DNA of 64,000 bases from Prochlorococcus sp. AG-347-K22 (GCA_003281285.1 QCCJ01000002.1:45912-109911), one strand, 5' to 3'. Positions 40,542 through 50,568 are shown, numbered from the stretch's first letter. Made by a program: numbers and translations. The notes: generated by a model from the letters alone, not told the origin.

Positions 40542-41216
40542 ATGACTCTAAAAAATAAATCGATAGTAGTTTTATTATCTGGAGGTTTAGATTCCTCTAC
40601 AGTTACTGGTATCGCAAAAAAATCCGAAGCTAAAATTTTTGGCCTTTCATTTGACTACGGTCAACGTCATAAAAAAGAATTAAATTCTGCATCAATAATT
40701 GCAAAACACTTTGATATCGAAGAATTTAAAATCATTAAGCTTGACTTATCTTTATGGGGAGGCTCGTCATTAACTGATACTCAAAAAAATATTCCGATAG
40801 AAGGAGTACAAACTAATGAAATTCCTAATACTTATGTTCCTGGGAGAAATACTATATTTATTTCCGTTGCACTAAGTTATGCCGAAGCAATAGATGCAGA
40901 TTTTATAGGATTAGGAGTTAATGCACTAGATTATTCTGGTTATCCAGATTGCAGACCTGACTATATTAAAAAATTTCAAGAATTAGCAGATTTAGCCAAT
41001 AAAAGAGGAAGAGAAAATAATCCAATAAAACTTTGGACACCACTATTAGATTTAAATAAAGAGGAAATTATTAAATTAGCTTTTGATAATCATGTCCCTT
41101 TAGATAAAACATGGAGTTGTTATTCGGGTAATTCAAAACCATGCGGTAAGTGCGATAGCTGCAGAATTAGAAATGCCGCTTATTCAAAATGGCTTAATAA
41201 CAATAATAAAAAATGA
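40542..41216 (+). CDS. queC: 7-cyano-7-deazaguanine synthase
   Basis: ATP-dependent conversion of carboxydeazaguanine to preQ0. A PP-loop protein of 224 residues with LLSGGLDSSTVTG near the N-terminus, YVPGRNTIF, and a C-terminal zinc-binding set CYSGNSKPCGKCDSC. Partner of queE just upstream; its stop overlaps pabB by four bases. Confidence 0.95.
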   Translation: MTLKNKSIVVLLSGGLDSSTVTGIAKKSEAKIFGLSFDYGQRHKKELNSASIIAKHFDIEEFKIIKLDLSLWGGSSLTDTQKNIPIEGVQTNEIPNTYVPGRNTIFISVALSYAEAIDADFIGLGVNALDYSGYPDCRPDYIKKFQELADLANKRGRENNPIKLWTPLLDLNKEEIIKLAFDNHVPLDKTWSCYSGNSKPCGKCDSCRIRNAAYSKWLNNNNKK

Positions 41217-42532
41217 AAATAAAAAAAATAATTCTAGAAAAATGGATAGATCCAGCACTGATTACGCATCATCTAACAAAAAAATTCGGAGAAAATGGAT
41301 TAGCTTGGCTAGACAGTGATGGTAAAGAAAATGGAGAATGGTCAATCATAGGAATTAAACCTAAAAAAATAATCCAATCAAGAGATATCAATGACTTAGA
41401 AAAAACTAATAATCCCTTTAACAATTTAAAAAATATTGAAAAAGGATTTTGGATCGGATGGTTAAGTTATGAAGCTGGAGTATACATAGAACCAAAAAAC
41501 CCATGGCGACAATCTGATATGGCAACTTTATGGATTGCATCATATGATCCAGTCATTAAATGTAATCTAATAAAAAATGAAATAATTATCGAAGGCACAA
41601 ACTCAGATGAACTGATGAATTATAAAAATATAATCAACAATATAAAAACTATTGAAGAAAAAAATATTATTAAAACAAATTTGAATTTTGATTTTTCAAA
41701 AATTAATTTGGACGAAATGGCTGAAAAATTTCAGAAAAATATTTTAAGATTGAAAAAATTGATTTCTCTAGGAGATATATTTCAAGCAAACCTAACAACT
41801 AAATGTGAAATTGAATCTTCCAATAACTATAGTCCTCTAGATATTTATTTAAAAATAAGGAGTAAATTAAGAGCTCCCTTTGGAGGAATAATAGTGAATA
41901 ATAATAATAATTATAAAGAGGCGGTATTATCTACCTCGCCAGAAAGATTTATAAAAATAGATAATAAAAATTTTGTCGAATCAAGACCTATCAAAGGAAC
42001 TAGATCTAGAGATAAGGATTTAAATCAGGATGCGCTGAATGCTATCGATTTAATAACGAACGAAAAAGATAGAGCCGAAAATATTATGATCGTTGATCTC
42101 ATAAGAAATGATTTAAGTAAAGTTTGCGAAACAGGAAGCATTATGGTTCCAGAAATATTAAAACTTGAAAGTTTCTTAAAAGTTCATCATCTAACTTCAG
42201 TAATAAGGGGCAAATTAAAAAAAGACAAGAACTGGATTGATTTACTAAAAGCTTGTTGGCCTGGGGGCTCTATAACTGGAGCACCTAAATTAAGATCATG
42301 CCAGAGACTTTTTGAATTAGAAGAATGCGAACGCGGACCATACTGTGGCTCATTTCTGAAGCTTGACTGGAATGGAGAATTTGACAGCAATATACTAATA
42401 AGATCATTTTTAATTAAAGACAAAAAAATCAATATATATGCTGGTTGTGGCATAGTGATTGACTCTAATCCTGAAGAGGAAACTAATGAACTAAAGTGGA
42501 AACTTTTACCATTAATTGATTCACTAAAATGA
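41213..42532 (+). CDS. pabB: Aminodeoxychorismate synthase component I
   Basis: Aminates chorismate on the way to p-aminobenzoate for folate. A 439-residue member of the anthranilate/chorismate-binding family. PIKGTRSRD carries the lysine that marks PabB (TrpE enzymes have PIAGT). Other segments: SPERFIKI, DLIRNDLSKV and GSITGAPK. Its ATG overlaps queC by four bases and pabC starts inside its stop, so translation of queC-pabB-pabC is coupled. The glutaminase partner (pabA) is not in the window. Confidence 0.92.
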   Translation: MKIKKIILEKWIDPALITHHLTKKFGENGLAWLDSDGKENGEWSIIGIKPKKIIQSRDINDLEKTNNPFNNLKNIEKGFWIGWLSYEAGVYIEPKNPWRQSDMATLWIASYDPVIKCNLIKNEIIIEGTNSDELMNYKNIINNIKTIEEKNIIKTNLNFDFSKINLDEMAEKFQKNILRLKKLISLGDIFQANLTTKCEIESSNNYSPLDIYLKIRSKLRAPFGGIIVNNNNNYKEAVLSTSPERFIKIDNKNFVESRPIKGTRSRDKDLNQDALNAIDLITNEKDRAENIMIVDLIRNDLSKVCETGSIMVPEILKLESFLKVHHLTSVIRGKLKKDKNWIDLLKACWPGGSITGAPKLRSCQRLFELEECERGPYCGSFLKLDWNGEFDSNILIRSFLIKDKKINIYAGCGIVIDSNPEEETNELKWKLLPLIDSLK

Positions 42533-43356
42533 TAGAAACATTAGGCTGGCACAAAGATCAATGGTTAGATATTAATAGAATATTTATTGCTGCAAATAAT
42601 AGAGGATTAAAATTTGCTGATGGTATATTTGAAACCATTTTGATCAAGGAAAATAAACCTGTTCTTTTTGATGAACATCTTAAAAGGTTAGAAAAAAGTA
42701 GCAAAATTTTAAATATTAATCTCAAAATAAATAAATTAAGTTTGAGGCAACTTATTAATGATGGAATAAAAAAATTATCGCTTAAGAATGATCAATTTGC
42801 TTCAGTAAGAATAAACTATAGTCGAGGAACTAATGAAGGTCGAACACTAACAATTGATAGCACTTTAGAGACAAAAGTTTTAGATAATTTATGGCTTGAG
42901 TTCTATAGAATAAAACCAAATTTTCATCCGATAAGTGTTTTTATTAGTCAAACGGAAAAAATAAATGAATTCAGTCTTATAAGTAAATGCAAAACATTTT
43001 CATATAATCAGGCAATACAAGTTTTGACAGAGGCTAATGAAAAATCATTTGATGATTCTATCCTGTTGAATACGTCAGGTGAACTTTGTTGTGGAAGTAC
43101 ATTTAATCTTCTTATTAAAAGAAATAATCAATGGATAACACCTAGAAAAGAGAGCGGCTGTTTAGAGGGGATTATGATTTCTAAAGCTTTAAAATTGAAA
43201 ATTGTAAAAGAAAAATTAATATCTCCAGAATTTCAAAATGATGACATAATAATTGCTATTAATAGCTTATCTTGCAGACAAATTAATCAAGTTAATGAAT
43301 TAAAGCTTAAACCTAAATTCGATCCAATTTACTTTTGGGATTTATTATATAATTGA
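42529..43356 (+). CDS. pabC: Aminodeoxychorismate lyase (class IV aminotransferase)
   Basis: Cleaves aminodeoxychorismate to p-aminobenzoate and pyruvate with PLP. 275 residues; GLKFADGIFETILI is the N-terminal signature, the PLP lysine is in SKCKTFSYN, and LLNTSGELCCGSTFNLL follows. Branched-chain or D-amino acid aminotransferases share the fold, but coupling to pabB supports PabC. The 3' end overlaps cobA (convergent) by 28 bases. Confidence 0.88.
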   Translation: MIETLGWHKDQWLDINRIFIAANNRGLKFADGIFETILIKENKPVLFDEHLKRLEKSSKILNINLKINKLSLRQLINDGIKKLSLKNDQFASVRINYSRGTNEGRTLTIDSTLETKVLDNLWLEFYRIKPNFHPISVFISQTEKINEFSLISKCKTFSYNQAIQVLTEANEKSFDDSILLNTSGELCCGSTFNLLIKRNNQWITPRKESGCLEGIMISKALKLKIVKEKLISPEFQNDDIIIAINSLSCRQINQVNELKLKPKFDPIYFWDLLYN

Positions 43357-44132
43357 ACTTTATTAATATCTGGAAGATAGACATCAGATACTTTAGTAAT
43401 ATTGTTATTGACCTTAAATTCAACAATTTTTCCAATAATAATAATTGATGGAGCTAAGAATTCTTTATCTTTGATTTTATCTGCAAGATTATCTAATTTC
43501 TCTATAAAACATTTTTGATTTTTCAAAGTAGCCTCTTGAATTACAGCACATTTTGTATCCTTACATAAACCACCTAAAATTAATTCTTCAACAATAAATT
43601 CTATATTTTTTATACCCATAAAAATAACTAAACTATCTGAAGATTTGGCTAAATCTCTCCAATTTACTCTCTTTTTTTCCTTATCTACATGCTCATGTCC
43701 AGTGACGAAAGTTACAGAACTAGCAGCATCTCTATGGGTCAGTGGAATACCAAAATATGTGGGAGCAGCTATCCCAGAAGTAATACCCGGTACAATTTCA
43801 ACTGAAATTCCATTTTTTTCTAAAATCGATACCTCTTCACCACCCCTAGAAAAAACGAATGGATCTCCCCCTTTAAGCCTCACAACATTTTTACCTTCTT
43901 TTGCTAATTTCAAAATGAGAGAATTAGTTTCAGCCTGAGGTACAGAACATTTTCCAGCTCTTTTACCTACATGGAAAATTTCTGTATTTTTTCCTGCCTC
44001 TTTAGTTATTTCATCTGGAATTAATGCATCATGAACTAATGCATCACAATTTTTTATTAAACGTAAAGCTTTAAGAGTTAAAAGATCAGGGTCTCCAGGA
44101 CCTGCTCCAACTAAATAAACAATACCAGGCAC
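43329..44132 (-). CDS. cobA: Uroporphyrinogen-III C-methyltransferase
   Basis: SAM-dependent methylation of uroporphyrinogen III to precorrin-2, leading to siroheme (needed by sulfite or nitrite reductase) and cobalamin. Signature segments are YLVGAGPGDPDLLTLKA, RLKGGDPFVFSRGGEE and PTYFGIPLTHRDAASS. The start is chosen as GTG at 44132 because GGAGG lies five bases ahead (44138-44142); the ATG at 44144 would sit on that site. 267 residues. Confidence 0.92.
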   Translation of the reverse strand: MPGIVYLVGAGPGDPDLLTLKALRLIKNCDALVHDALIPDEITKEAGKNTEIFHVGKRAGKCSVPQAETNSLILKLAKEGKNVVRLKGGDPFVFSRGGEEVSILEKNGISVEIVPGITSGIAAPTYFGIPLTHRDAASSVTFVTGHEHVDKEKKRVNWRDLAKSSDSLVIFMGIKNIEFIVEELILGGLCKDTKCAVIQEATLKNQKCFIEKLDNLADKIKDKEFLAPSIIIIGKIVEFKVNNNITKVSDVYLPDINKVQLYNKSQK

Positions 44133-44137
44133 ATTAA

Positions 44138-44142
44138 CCTCC
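44138..44142 (-). promoter_or_regulatory. Shine-Dalgarno GGAGG deciding the cobA start
   Basis: On the minus strand the order is GGAGG, TTAAT, GTG. The strong site is unusual in this AT-rich sequence, where most genes have weak or no visible ribosome sites. Confidence 0.6.
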
Positions 44143-44174
44143 ATTAACAAGTATGGTAGTAGAAGTTAAACGCA

Positions 44175-45458
44175 ATGAAGGGAAATATTGTGAAAGAAAC
44201 TTTATTGAAACCAAACAAAAAATTTACTCTACTAAGTGCTTTTGTAACTCTTCTAAATGATCGATTAAGTGAAAGTATACTTTTGCCCATTTTACCCTCT
44301 TTTGTTTTACTTTTTGATTCTAAAGCTAGTACATATGGCTTATTATCATGTACTTATCAACTAGCTCAATTTACAGCTTCTCCTTTTATTGGACTTATGA
44401 GTGATAGATACGGCAGAAGGCCTGTCACTCTTTTTTGTATTACAGGCTCAATAATTGGAATATCAATATTATCTTTTACTGTTCTTTTTAATTGGTCAAA
44501 TTCAATAGCTAGTATCCCATTATTTTTATTATTCATAGCTAGACTAATTGACGGCTTAAGTGGAGGAACTGCCGCCACTGCAACAACAATTCTTGCAGAT
44601 ATTTCAAGCCCTGAAAAAAGAGCAAAAACATTTGGTCTTATTGGTGTAGCTTTTGGTTTAAGCTTTTTCTTAGGTAATATTTTCGTTGTAATATTTGCAA
44701 AAAATACAAATAATAACTTTATCATTCCAGTTTTAATAGCCTCAATTATTCCAATAATAAATTTTCTCCTTGTATTTTTTTACTTACCAGAAACAAAACC
44801 AAATATTGCGTCAAATAAATCGAAAAATATTTTAAAAAACCCTTTAAAAGAGCTATTTAAAGTTTTTAAAGAAGAAAAGATTAAAAAATTATCATTAGCT
44901 TTTTTTATTTACTTCATTGCTTTTACTGGATTAACCAATATTCTAATATTTTTCCTTCAAGAATCTTTAAACTGGACGACCAAAGCATCAAGTGGAACTC
45001 TTGTTGTAGTAGGAATAATTGCAATTATCGTTCAAGGAGGACTAATAGGGCCTCTGGTAAAGCAATATGGCGAAATGCGATTAACACTTATCGGATCAGG
45101 CTTCATTCTTGTGGCATGTGCTCTTTTAATTACTGCTCCAAAAGAAAGTGCAACACTTAATATTTATTCAGCTGTTTCATTTTTAGCCGTTGGGGCAGGG
45201 TTAATTACGCCCACCTTAAGAGCACTAATATCAAAGAAATTAGATGTTGATAAACAAGGATCAATTTTAAGTAACCTTCAGGGCCTACAGAGTCTTGGAG
45301 GAGTTTTAGGAATTGCAATGGCTGGTAGGGTTTATGATAGTTTTGGTCCTAAATCACCTTTTATAGCTGGTTCCGTTATCTTACTTTTCATGATATACCT
45401 TATTGCAGAGGGTAAAAATAATAATTCTTTTAAAAATCAAAAATCAAAAGTTTTTTAA
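44175..45458 (+). CDS. Major facilitator superfamily transporter
   Basis: A 427-residue membrane protein with about twelve hydrophobic segments. The loop-2/3 motif is MSDRYGRRPVT, and the layout resembles TetA/drug-resistance-type antiporters (DHA1). Substrate unknown; efflux of a small organic molecule is the family default. A one-base overlap with ppk (TAATG) couples their translation. Divergent from cobA. Confidence 0.85.
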   Translation: MKGNIVKETLLKPNKKFTLLSAFVTLLNDRLSESILLPILPSFVLLFDSKASTYGLLSCTYQLAQFTASPFIGLMSDRYGRRPVTLFCITGSIIGISILSFTVLFNWSNSIASIPLFLLFIARLIDGLSGGTAATATTILADISSPEKRAKTFGLIGVAFGLSFFLGNIFVVIFAKNTNNNFIIPVLIASIIPIINFLLVFFYLPETKPNIASNKSKNILKNPLKELFKVFKEEKIKKLSLAFFIYFIAFTGLTNILIFFLQESLNWTTKASSGTLVVVGIIAIIVQGGLIGPLVKQYGEMRLTLIGSGFILVACALLITAPKESATLNIYSAVSFLAVGAGLITPTLRALISKKLDVDKQGSILSNLQGLQSLGGVLGIAMAGRVYDSFGPKSPFIAGSVILLFMIYLIAEGKNNNSFKNQKSKVF

Positions 45459-47542
45459 TGAAAAGCCTGGATGATGTTTTTATTAATAGAGAATTAAGTT
45501 GGATTGAATTCAATAAAAGGGTACTCCTAACTGGAATGGAAAAGGAGTACAAAATCCTAGATAAAGTGAAATTTTGTTCAATTTTTAGTAATAATCTTGA
45601 TGAGTTTTTTATGGTAAGGGTAGCTTCATTAAAGGCTCAAGTTGAAGCAGAAATTACTAAAAAAAGTATTGACGGACTTACCCCTAAAGAGCAATTAACA
45701 AAAATCAACAATGAAATAAAAAAATTAACTGCTCTTCAAGAAAACTATGTAAATAATGAATTAAATAATGAATTAAAAGAAAAAGGTGTAATTTTAAAAA
45801 AATATAAGGACCTAAGTGAACATCAAAGAACTTGGTGTAATAACTTCTTTACTACATCTATTTTCCCTTTATTAACTCCATTAGTTGTTGATCCAGCACA
45901 TCCATTCCCTTTTATAAGTAATTTAAGTCTAAATTTGGCAGCTCTAATAAGAGATGGGGAAAATTCTAAAAATCAGTTTGTCAGAGTAAAAATACCAACA
46001 AAAAATATAAACAGATTTATACAAATTCCCAATGAAATTATTCAATATGGTGATGAAAGTACATATTTTTTCATAAGCGTTGAAGATTTAATTGGGAATA
46101 ATATAAATAATTTATTTAACGGAATGGAATGTATAAATTACTCTTTTTTTAGAGTAACTAGGGATGCAGATTTAGAATTAAAAGAACTTGAAGCTGATGA
46201 TCTTCTACTAGCAGTTGAACAAAGTTTGCAAAAGAGAAGATTAGGTGGAGACGTAGTTAGATTAGAAGTTGAATCAAATATGCCAGAAAATATTCTTAAA
46301 CCACTTGTTGAAAGTATCTCAATACAAAAAGAATATATATACTTTTGCAAAAGTTTTTTAGGCCTTGACGATCTAAATCAGCTGACAAAAATCAATAGAG
46401 ATGATTTAAAAGAAAATCTGCTAATTGGGAAAACTCACCCACAATTAAACAATTTAGATTTGTCTTCAGACAAAAACGTCAATTATATTTTTAAGATACT
46501 TAGGAAAAAAAATATTCTACTTCATCATCCGTACGACTTATTTAAAACTTCAGTGGAAGAATTTATAAATAGAGCAGCTAATGATCCACTTGTAATGGCT
46601 ATAAAAATTACTTTATATCGAGTTTCAAAAGATTCTCCTATCATCGCAGCTTTAATGAGAGCTGCAGAGAATGGAAAAGAGGTAATGACTCTTGTTGAAT
46701 TAAAAGCAAGATTTGATGAAGACAATAATATTCAATGGGCAAAGCAACTTGAACAAGCTGGCGTTCATGTTGTCTATGGAATCATAGGATTTAAAACACA
46801 TACAAAAATAGCTTTAATAGTCAGAAAAGAAAAAGGACGATTAAGAAATTATTTCCATATTGGAACTGGTAATTATAACTCTAATACTTCAAGGTTTTAT
46901 ACAGATTTAGGATTACTTTCAACAGATCCTGATATTGCATCAGATTTACTTGAGTTATTTAATTACTTATCAGGTTTTTCTAAACAAAAAAGTTATCAAA
47001 AATTATTAGTTTCTCCCTCATCGATGAGAAAAAAATTTATTTTTCTCATAAAGAGAGAAATAAAAAATGCAGTAGAAGGTAAAAAAGCTGAAATAATTGC
47101 AAAAATGAATTCTTTAGTAGACCCTGAAATAATTAAACTTCTTTATTTAGCTTCTGATTCAGGTGTAAAAATTAGTCTTATAGTAAGAGGTATTTGTTGC
47201 TTATATCCCCAAAGAAAAAATTTAAGTGAAAATATTAAAGTCATCAGCATTATTGGCCATTTTCTCGAACACTCAAGAGTTTTTTGGTTTTATAATAACG
47301 GTGATAATGAGGTTTTTATTGGGAGTGCAGATTGGATGAGAAGAAATCTTGATAGAAGAATAGAGGCTGTTACTCCGATAGAGGATTATGAGTTGAAATC
47401 TAAAATATACTCGCTTTTGCAAACCTACATTGAAGATAATTACTTTTCTTGGACAATGAAGGAAGATGGTTCTTATTCGAAATTTAAATTAGATTCATCA
47501 GATAATCGTTCGCAAATTGACCTCATAGAAAAACAAAATTAA
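45458..47542 (+). CDS. ppk: Polyphosphate kinase 1
   Basis: Reversibly makes polyphosphate from ATP, for phosphate storage. The 694 residues begin with the family N-terminus (FINRELSWIEFNKRVL). The catalytic autophosphorylated histidine is His467 in YFHIGTGNYN, and a second conserved histidine appears in GHFLEHSRVFWF. The four-domain layout and length are normal. Confidence 0.96.
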   Translation: MKSLDDVFINRELSWIEFNKRVLLTGMEKEYKILDKVKFCSIFSNNLDEFFMVRVASLKAQVEAEITKKSIDGLTPKEQLTKINNEIKKLTALQENYVNNELNNELKEKGVILKKYKDLSEHQRTWCNNFFTTSIFPLLTPLVVDPAHPFPFISNLSLNLAALIRDGENSKNQFVRVKIPTKNINRFIQIPNEIIQYGDESTYFFISVEDLIGNNINNLFNGMECINYSFFRVTRDADLELKELEADDLLLAVEQSLQKRRLGGDVVRLEVESNMPENILKPLVESISIQKEYIYFCKSFLGLDDLNQLTKINRDDLKENLLIGKTHPQLNNLDLSSDKNVNYIFKILRKKNILLHHPYDLFKTSVEEFINRAANDPLVMAIKITLYRVSKDSPIIAALMRAAENGKEVMTLVELKARFDEDNNIQWAKQLEQAGVHVVYGIIGFKTHTKIALIVRKEKGRLRNYFHIGTGNYNSNTSRFYTDLGLLSTDPDIASDLLELFNYLSGFSKQKSYQKLLVSPSSMRKKFIFLIKREIKNAVEGKKAEIIAKMNSLVDPEIIKLLYLASDSGVKISLIVRGICCLYPQRKNLSENIKVISIIGHFLEHSRVFWFYNNGDNEVFIGSADWMRRNLDRRIEAVTPIEDYELKSKIYSLLQTYIEDNYFSWTMKEDGSYSKFKLDSSDNRSQIDLIEKQN

Positions 47543-47730
47543 TATTGATTTTTACAACATTTAAAAAAATACTTAATATTTTAAATTTTTTTTAATTTTT
47601 ATAAAATCTAATCATATCAAGGGATTTCAAGAAATAAGCTTTTAAAAAGAAATTTTTGTCTTTAAAATTTCAACGTAAAAGTAGTTTTTATTTCAATTTC
47701 AGTGCTAGCTTTTTAAAAAATCCATTATTT

Positions 47731-47736
47731 AGGAGG
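47731..47736 (+). promoter_or_regulatory. AGGAGG ribosome binding site of the sigma factor
   Basis: A full AGGAGG is five bases before GTG (47742) and eight before ATG (47745), so either could start the protein (first residues MMGIPLES or MGIPLES). It closes a 199-base AT-rich upstream region that probably contains the promoter and a long leader; no other structure was recognised there. Confidence 0.6.
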
Positions 47737-47741
47737 CCAGG

Positions 47742-48764
47742 GTGATGGGGATCCCTCTGGAATCTGCGAAAAGCTCTTCAGATAATAATTTTGATGAGCC
47801 AAGATTACCAAACACTGCGGGCAAGTCTCGCAAATCGAAATCCAGTCTTACAGCAAAACAAAGCCAAAAAAAATCTGGCAGACTTGCTTCAGATTCTATT
47901 GGCTATTACTTAAGTAGCATTGGAAGAGTACCTCTTTTGACTCCAGCAGAGGAAATAGAGTTAGCTCATCATGTTCAGAACATGAAAAAGTTGCTACAAA
48001 TTCCTGAAACTGATAGAACGCAACGAAATCTTTATCAAATAAAGATTGGTAAAAGAGCCAGAGATAGAATGATGGCAGCTAATCTAAGGCTTGTTGTATC
48101 CGTTGCAAAAAAATACCAAAACCAAGGGCTTGAATTATTAGACCTTGTCCAGGAAGGAGCTATTGGCCTTGAAAGAGCTGTAGACAAATTTGATCCTGCA
48201 ATGGGATATAAATTCTCAACTTATGCTTATTGGTGGATAAGGCAAGGAATGACAAGGGCTATTGATAACAGTGCAAGAACAATCCGTTTGCCTATTCACA
48301 TAAGTGAAAAACTATCCAAAATGAGAAGAGTCTCAAGAGAATTATCACATAAATTTGGTAGACAACCTACCAGATTGGAAATGGCAACAGAAATGGGAAT
48401 TGATCAAAAAGATTTAGAAGATTTAATTTCTCAAAGTGCTCCTTGCGCTTCCCTAGATGCTCACGCAAGAGGCGAAGAAGACAGAAGTACTCTTGGTGAA
48501 CTCATACCTGATCCAAACTGTGAAGAGCCTATGGAAGGTATGGATAGGACTATTCAAAAAGAGCATTTAGGAACTTGGCTTTCTCAATTAAATGAAAGGG
48601 AACAAAAAATAATGAAGCTAAGATTTGGCTTAGATGGCGCAGAACCATTAACACTCGCAGAAATTGGAAGACAAATTAATGTTTCACGAGAAAGAGTAAG
48701 GCAACTAGAAGCTAAAGCAATATTAAAACTTAGAGTAATGACAACACATCAAAAAGCAGCTTAA
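47742..48764 (+). CDS. Group 2 RpoD-family sigma factor
   Basis: A 340-residue sigma-70 protein. Region 1.2 (DSIGYYLSSIGRVPLLTPAEE), region 2 (RLVVSVAKKYQNQGLELLDLVQEGAIGLERAVDKFD, YKFSTYAYWWIRQGMTRAI), region 3 and region 4 (LNEREQKIMKLRFGL; LAEIGRQINVSRERVRQLEAKA) are complete. The short N-terminus without a long region 1.1 and the near-consensus region 2 fit a group 2 (non-essential, SigB/C/D/E-type) cyanobacterial factor rather than the primary one. Which paralogue is not clear. Confidence 0.9.
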   Translation: MMGIPLESAKSSSDNNFDEPRLPNTAGKSRKSKSSLTAKQSQKKSGRLASDSIGYYLSSIGRVPLLTPAEEIELAHHVQNMKKLLQIPETDRTQRNLYQIKIGKRARDRMMAANLRLVVSVAKKYQNQGLELLDLVQEGAIGLERAVDKFDPAMGYKFSTYAYWWIRQGMTRAIDNSARTIRLPIHISEKLSKMRRVSRELSHKFGRQPTRLEMATEMGIDQKDLEDLISQSAPCASLDAHARGEEDRSTLGELIPDPNCEEPMEGMDRTIQKEHLGTWLSQLNEREQKIMKLRFGLDGAEPLTLAEIGRQINVSRERVRQLEAKAILKLRVMTTHQKAA

Positions 48765-48769
48765 GCAAA

Positions 48770-49411
48770 TTGATAAAATTTACTGTAATTTTATTATATT
48801 TATTTTCAATTTTTTTAATATCAATAGTTTTTAAAAAATATAATGAAGAAAGCAGAGAAATCGTCAGAAAAATAATACATATTGGTATAGGACCATTAAT
48901 ACCAATTGCTCAATTTTTAAAAATTAATCAAAACTCTGCTCTAATTTTTACGGGAATTGTTTCATTAATGGTTTTAATCAATTACACCTATAAATTATTT
49001 CCAACAATTGAGGATGTTGAGAGAAAGAGTTATGGAACATTATTTTATTGTCTAAGTTTATTTATTTTGATTTATCTTTTCTGGGATAAAGATCCATATG
49101 CATTAATTAGTGGATTTTTCATAATGACTTTTGGTGATGGATTAGCTGGGTTAATAGGAAAAAGCTTTAATTCAAAGAGTTGGATTTTTTTTAAGCAAAA
49201 AAAATCTTTATTTGGTACTATGACAATGTTTTTAACAAGTTTGATAGTAGTTTGCTCAATAGGTTACGCCCAACAAAATAGTTTAAATTTAAATTATTTT
49301 ACAATAGCTTTTTTTGCGACTTTGCTCGAACAATTTAGTGTTTTAGGAATAGATAATTTTATTGTTCCAATTTCTTCAGCATTATTTTTTAATTTTTTTA
49401 TAACTAGCTAA
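48770..49411 (+). CDS. Phytol kinase/dolichol kinase-like membrane protein
   Basis: A 213-residue polytopic membrane protein (about six hydrophobic segments) of the CTP-dependent polyprenol kinase family. Segments EIVRKIIHIGIG and FGDGLAGLIGKSF match VTE5-type phytol kinases, known in Synechocystis (slr1652) and plants, which recycle phytol from chlorophyll. TTG start at 48770, five bases after the sigma gene. The last 8 bases overlap the convergent DAHP synthase gene. Confidence 0.75.
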   Translation: MIKFTVILLYLFSIFLISIVFKKYNEESREIVRKIIHIGIGPLIPIAQFLKINQNSALIFTGIVSLMVLINYTYKLFPTIEDVERKSYGTLFYCLSLFILIYLFWDKDPYALISGFFIMTFGDGLAGLIGKSFNSKSWIFFKQKKSLFGTMTMFLTSLIVVCSIGYAQQNSLNLNYFTIAFFATLLEQFSVLGIDNFIVPISSALFFNFFITS

Positions 49412-50471
49412 GTGAATTGTATAAAATAGCGAGTAATTCTTTTGTTGTTTCTATATCTATGCATGCATCTGTAATGCTTCTGCCAAACTGGAGTTCCTCT
49501 TTTTTTAAAAGTTTTTGATTTCCCTCCTTCAAATGACTTTCAAGCATGACTCCTAAAATATTTTCTTCACCATTGCTAATTTGAGAAGCTATATTTTTTA
49601 GAACTTCCGACTGTTTTCGGAAATCTTTATTGGAATTGCCATGACTACAATCAATCATCACTTTATGGGGAAGATTAGATAGCTTCAATTCAGAAGAAAT
49701 TCTTCTAACATGTTCACTTTCAAAATTTGGACCTTTTGAACCGCCTCTTAAAACAATATGTCCATCTGGATTACCTGTTGTATTAACAATAGAAGCCATT
49801 CCATTATCATTTACACCTAAAAAATGATGAGATTTTGAAGCTGACTGCATTGCATTTATTGCAGTAGTAAAAGAACCATCCGTACCATTTTTAAAACCTA
49901 TAGGCATTGATAATCCTGATGCCATTTCTCGATGAGTCTGACTTTCAGTAGTCCGCGCGCCTATGGCTGTCCAACTTATTAAATCGGCAATATATTGAGG
50001 AACAATTGGATCTAGCAATTCTGTAGCAGAAGGAATTCCACGAGTTGCTAAATATGAAAGCAAACTTCTTGCCCTTCTTAAACCAGTATTGATATCATAA
50101 GAATTATCTAGATGTGGATCATTTATCAATCCCTTCCAACCAATAGTTGTTCTTGGTTTCTCAAAATATACTCTCATGATTATTTCTAATCTTTCTTTAT
50201 AAATTTCTCGAAAGTTTTGAATATATTTTGAATATTCTTTTGCCGCCTCTAGATCATGAATTGAACATGGACCCACAATGACTAAAAGCTTCTGATCATT
50301 ATGATGCAAAATATTTTGTATCGATCTTCTTGTTTTAGATACTGTATTAACAGAGGCGTGATCTAAAGGTATATCATTATGTAATCTGCTTGGAGGTATT
50401 AATGGACGTGTCTCAACAACATGTAAATCTGATGTCTTTTCTAAAGCAGAATTATTTGATGATGTCGTCAT
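49404..50471 (-). CDS. 3-deoxy-7-phosphoheptulonate (DAHP) synthase, class I AroG type
   Basis: First step of the shikimate pathway, joining PEP and erythrose 4-phosphate. A 355-residue TIM barrel of the AroF/G/H type: VIVGPCSIHDLEAAKEY, MRVYFEKPRTTIGWKGLINDP, TESQTHREMASGLSMPIGFKNGT and MIDCSHGNS. It feeds chorismate to the pabB, aroE and chorismate lyase products encoded elsewhere in the window. Feedback control by an aromatic amino acid is common in the family. Confidence 0.93.
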   Translation of the reverse strand: MTTSSNNSALEKTSDLHVVETRPLIPPSRLHNDIPLDHASVNTVSKTRRSIQNILHHNDQKLLVIVGPCSIHDLEAAKEYSKYIQNFREIYKERLEIIMRVYFEKPRTTIGWKGLINDPHLDNSYDINTGLRRARSLLSYLATRGIPSATELLDPIVPQYIADLISWTAIGARTTESQTHREMASGLSMPIGFKNGTDGSFTTAINAMQSASKSHHFLGVNDNGMASIVNTTGNPDGHIVLRGGSKGPNFESEHVRRISSELKLSNLPHKVMIDCSHGNSNKDFRKQSEVLKNIASQISNGEENILGVMLESHLKEGNQKLLKKEELQFGRSITDACIDIETTKELLAILYNSLS

Positions 50472-50568
50472 TGATTAATTAAGAAGTTTGAATATTTAAA
50501 AAAGCATTTATGAATACTCTCCTTTTCAATATTAAAAATAACAATAGATTAGGCATTAAACCTTACTA

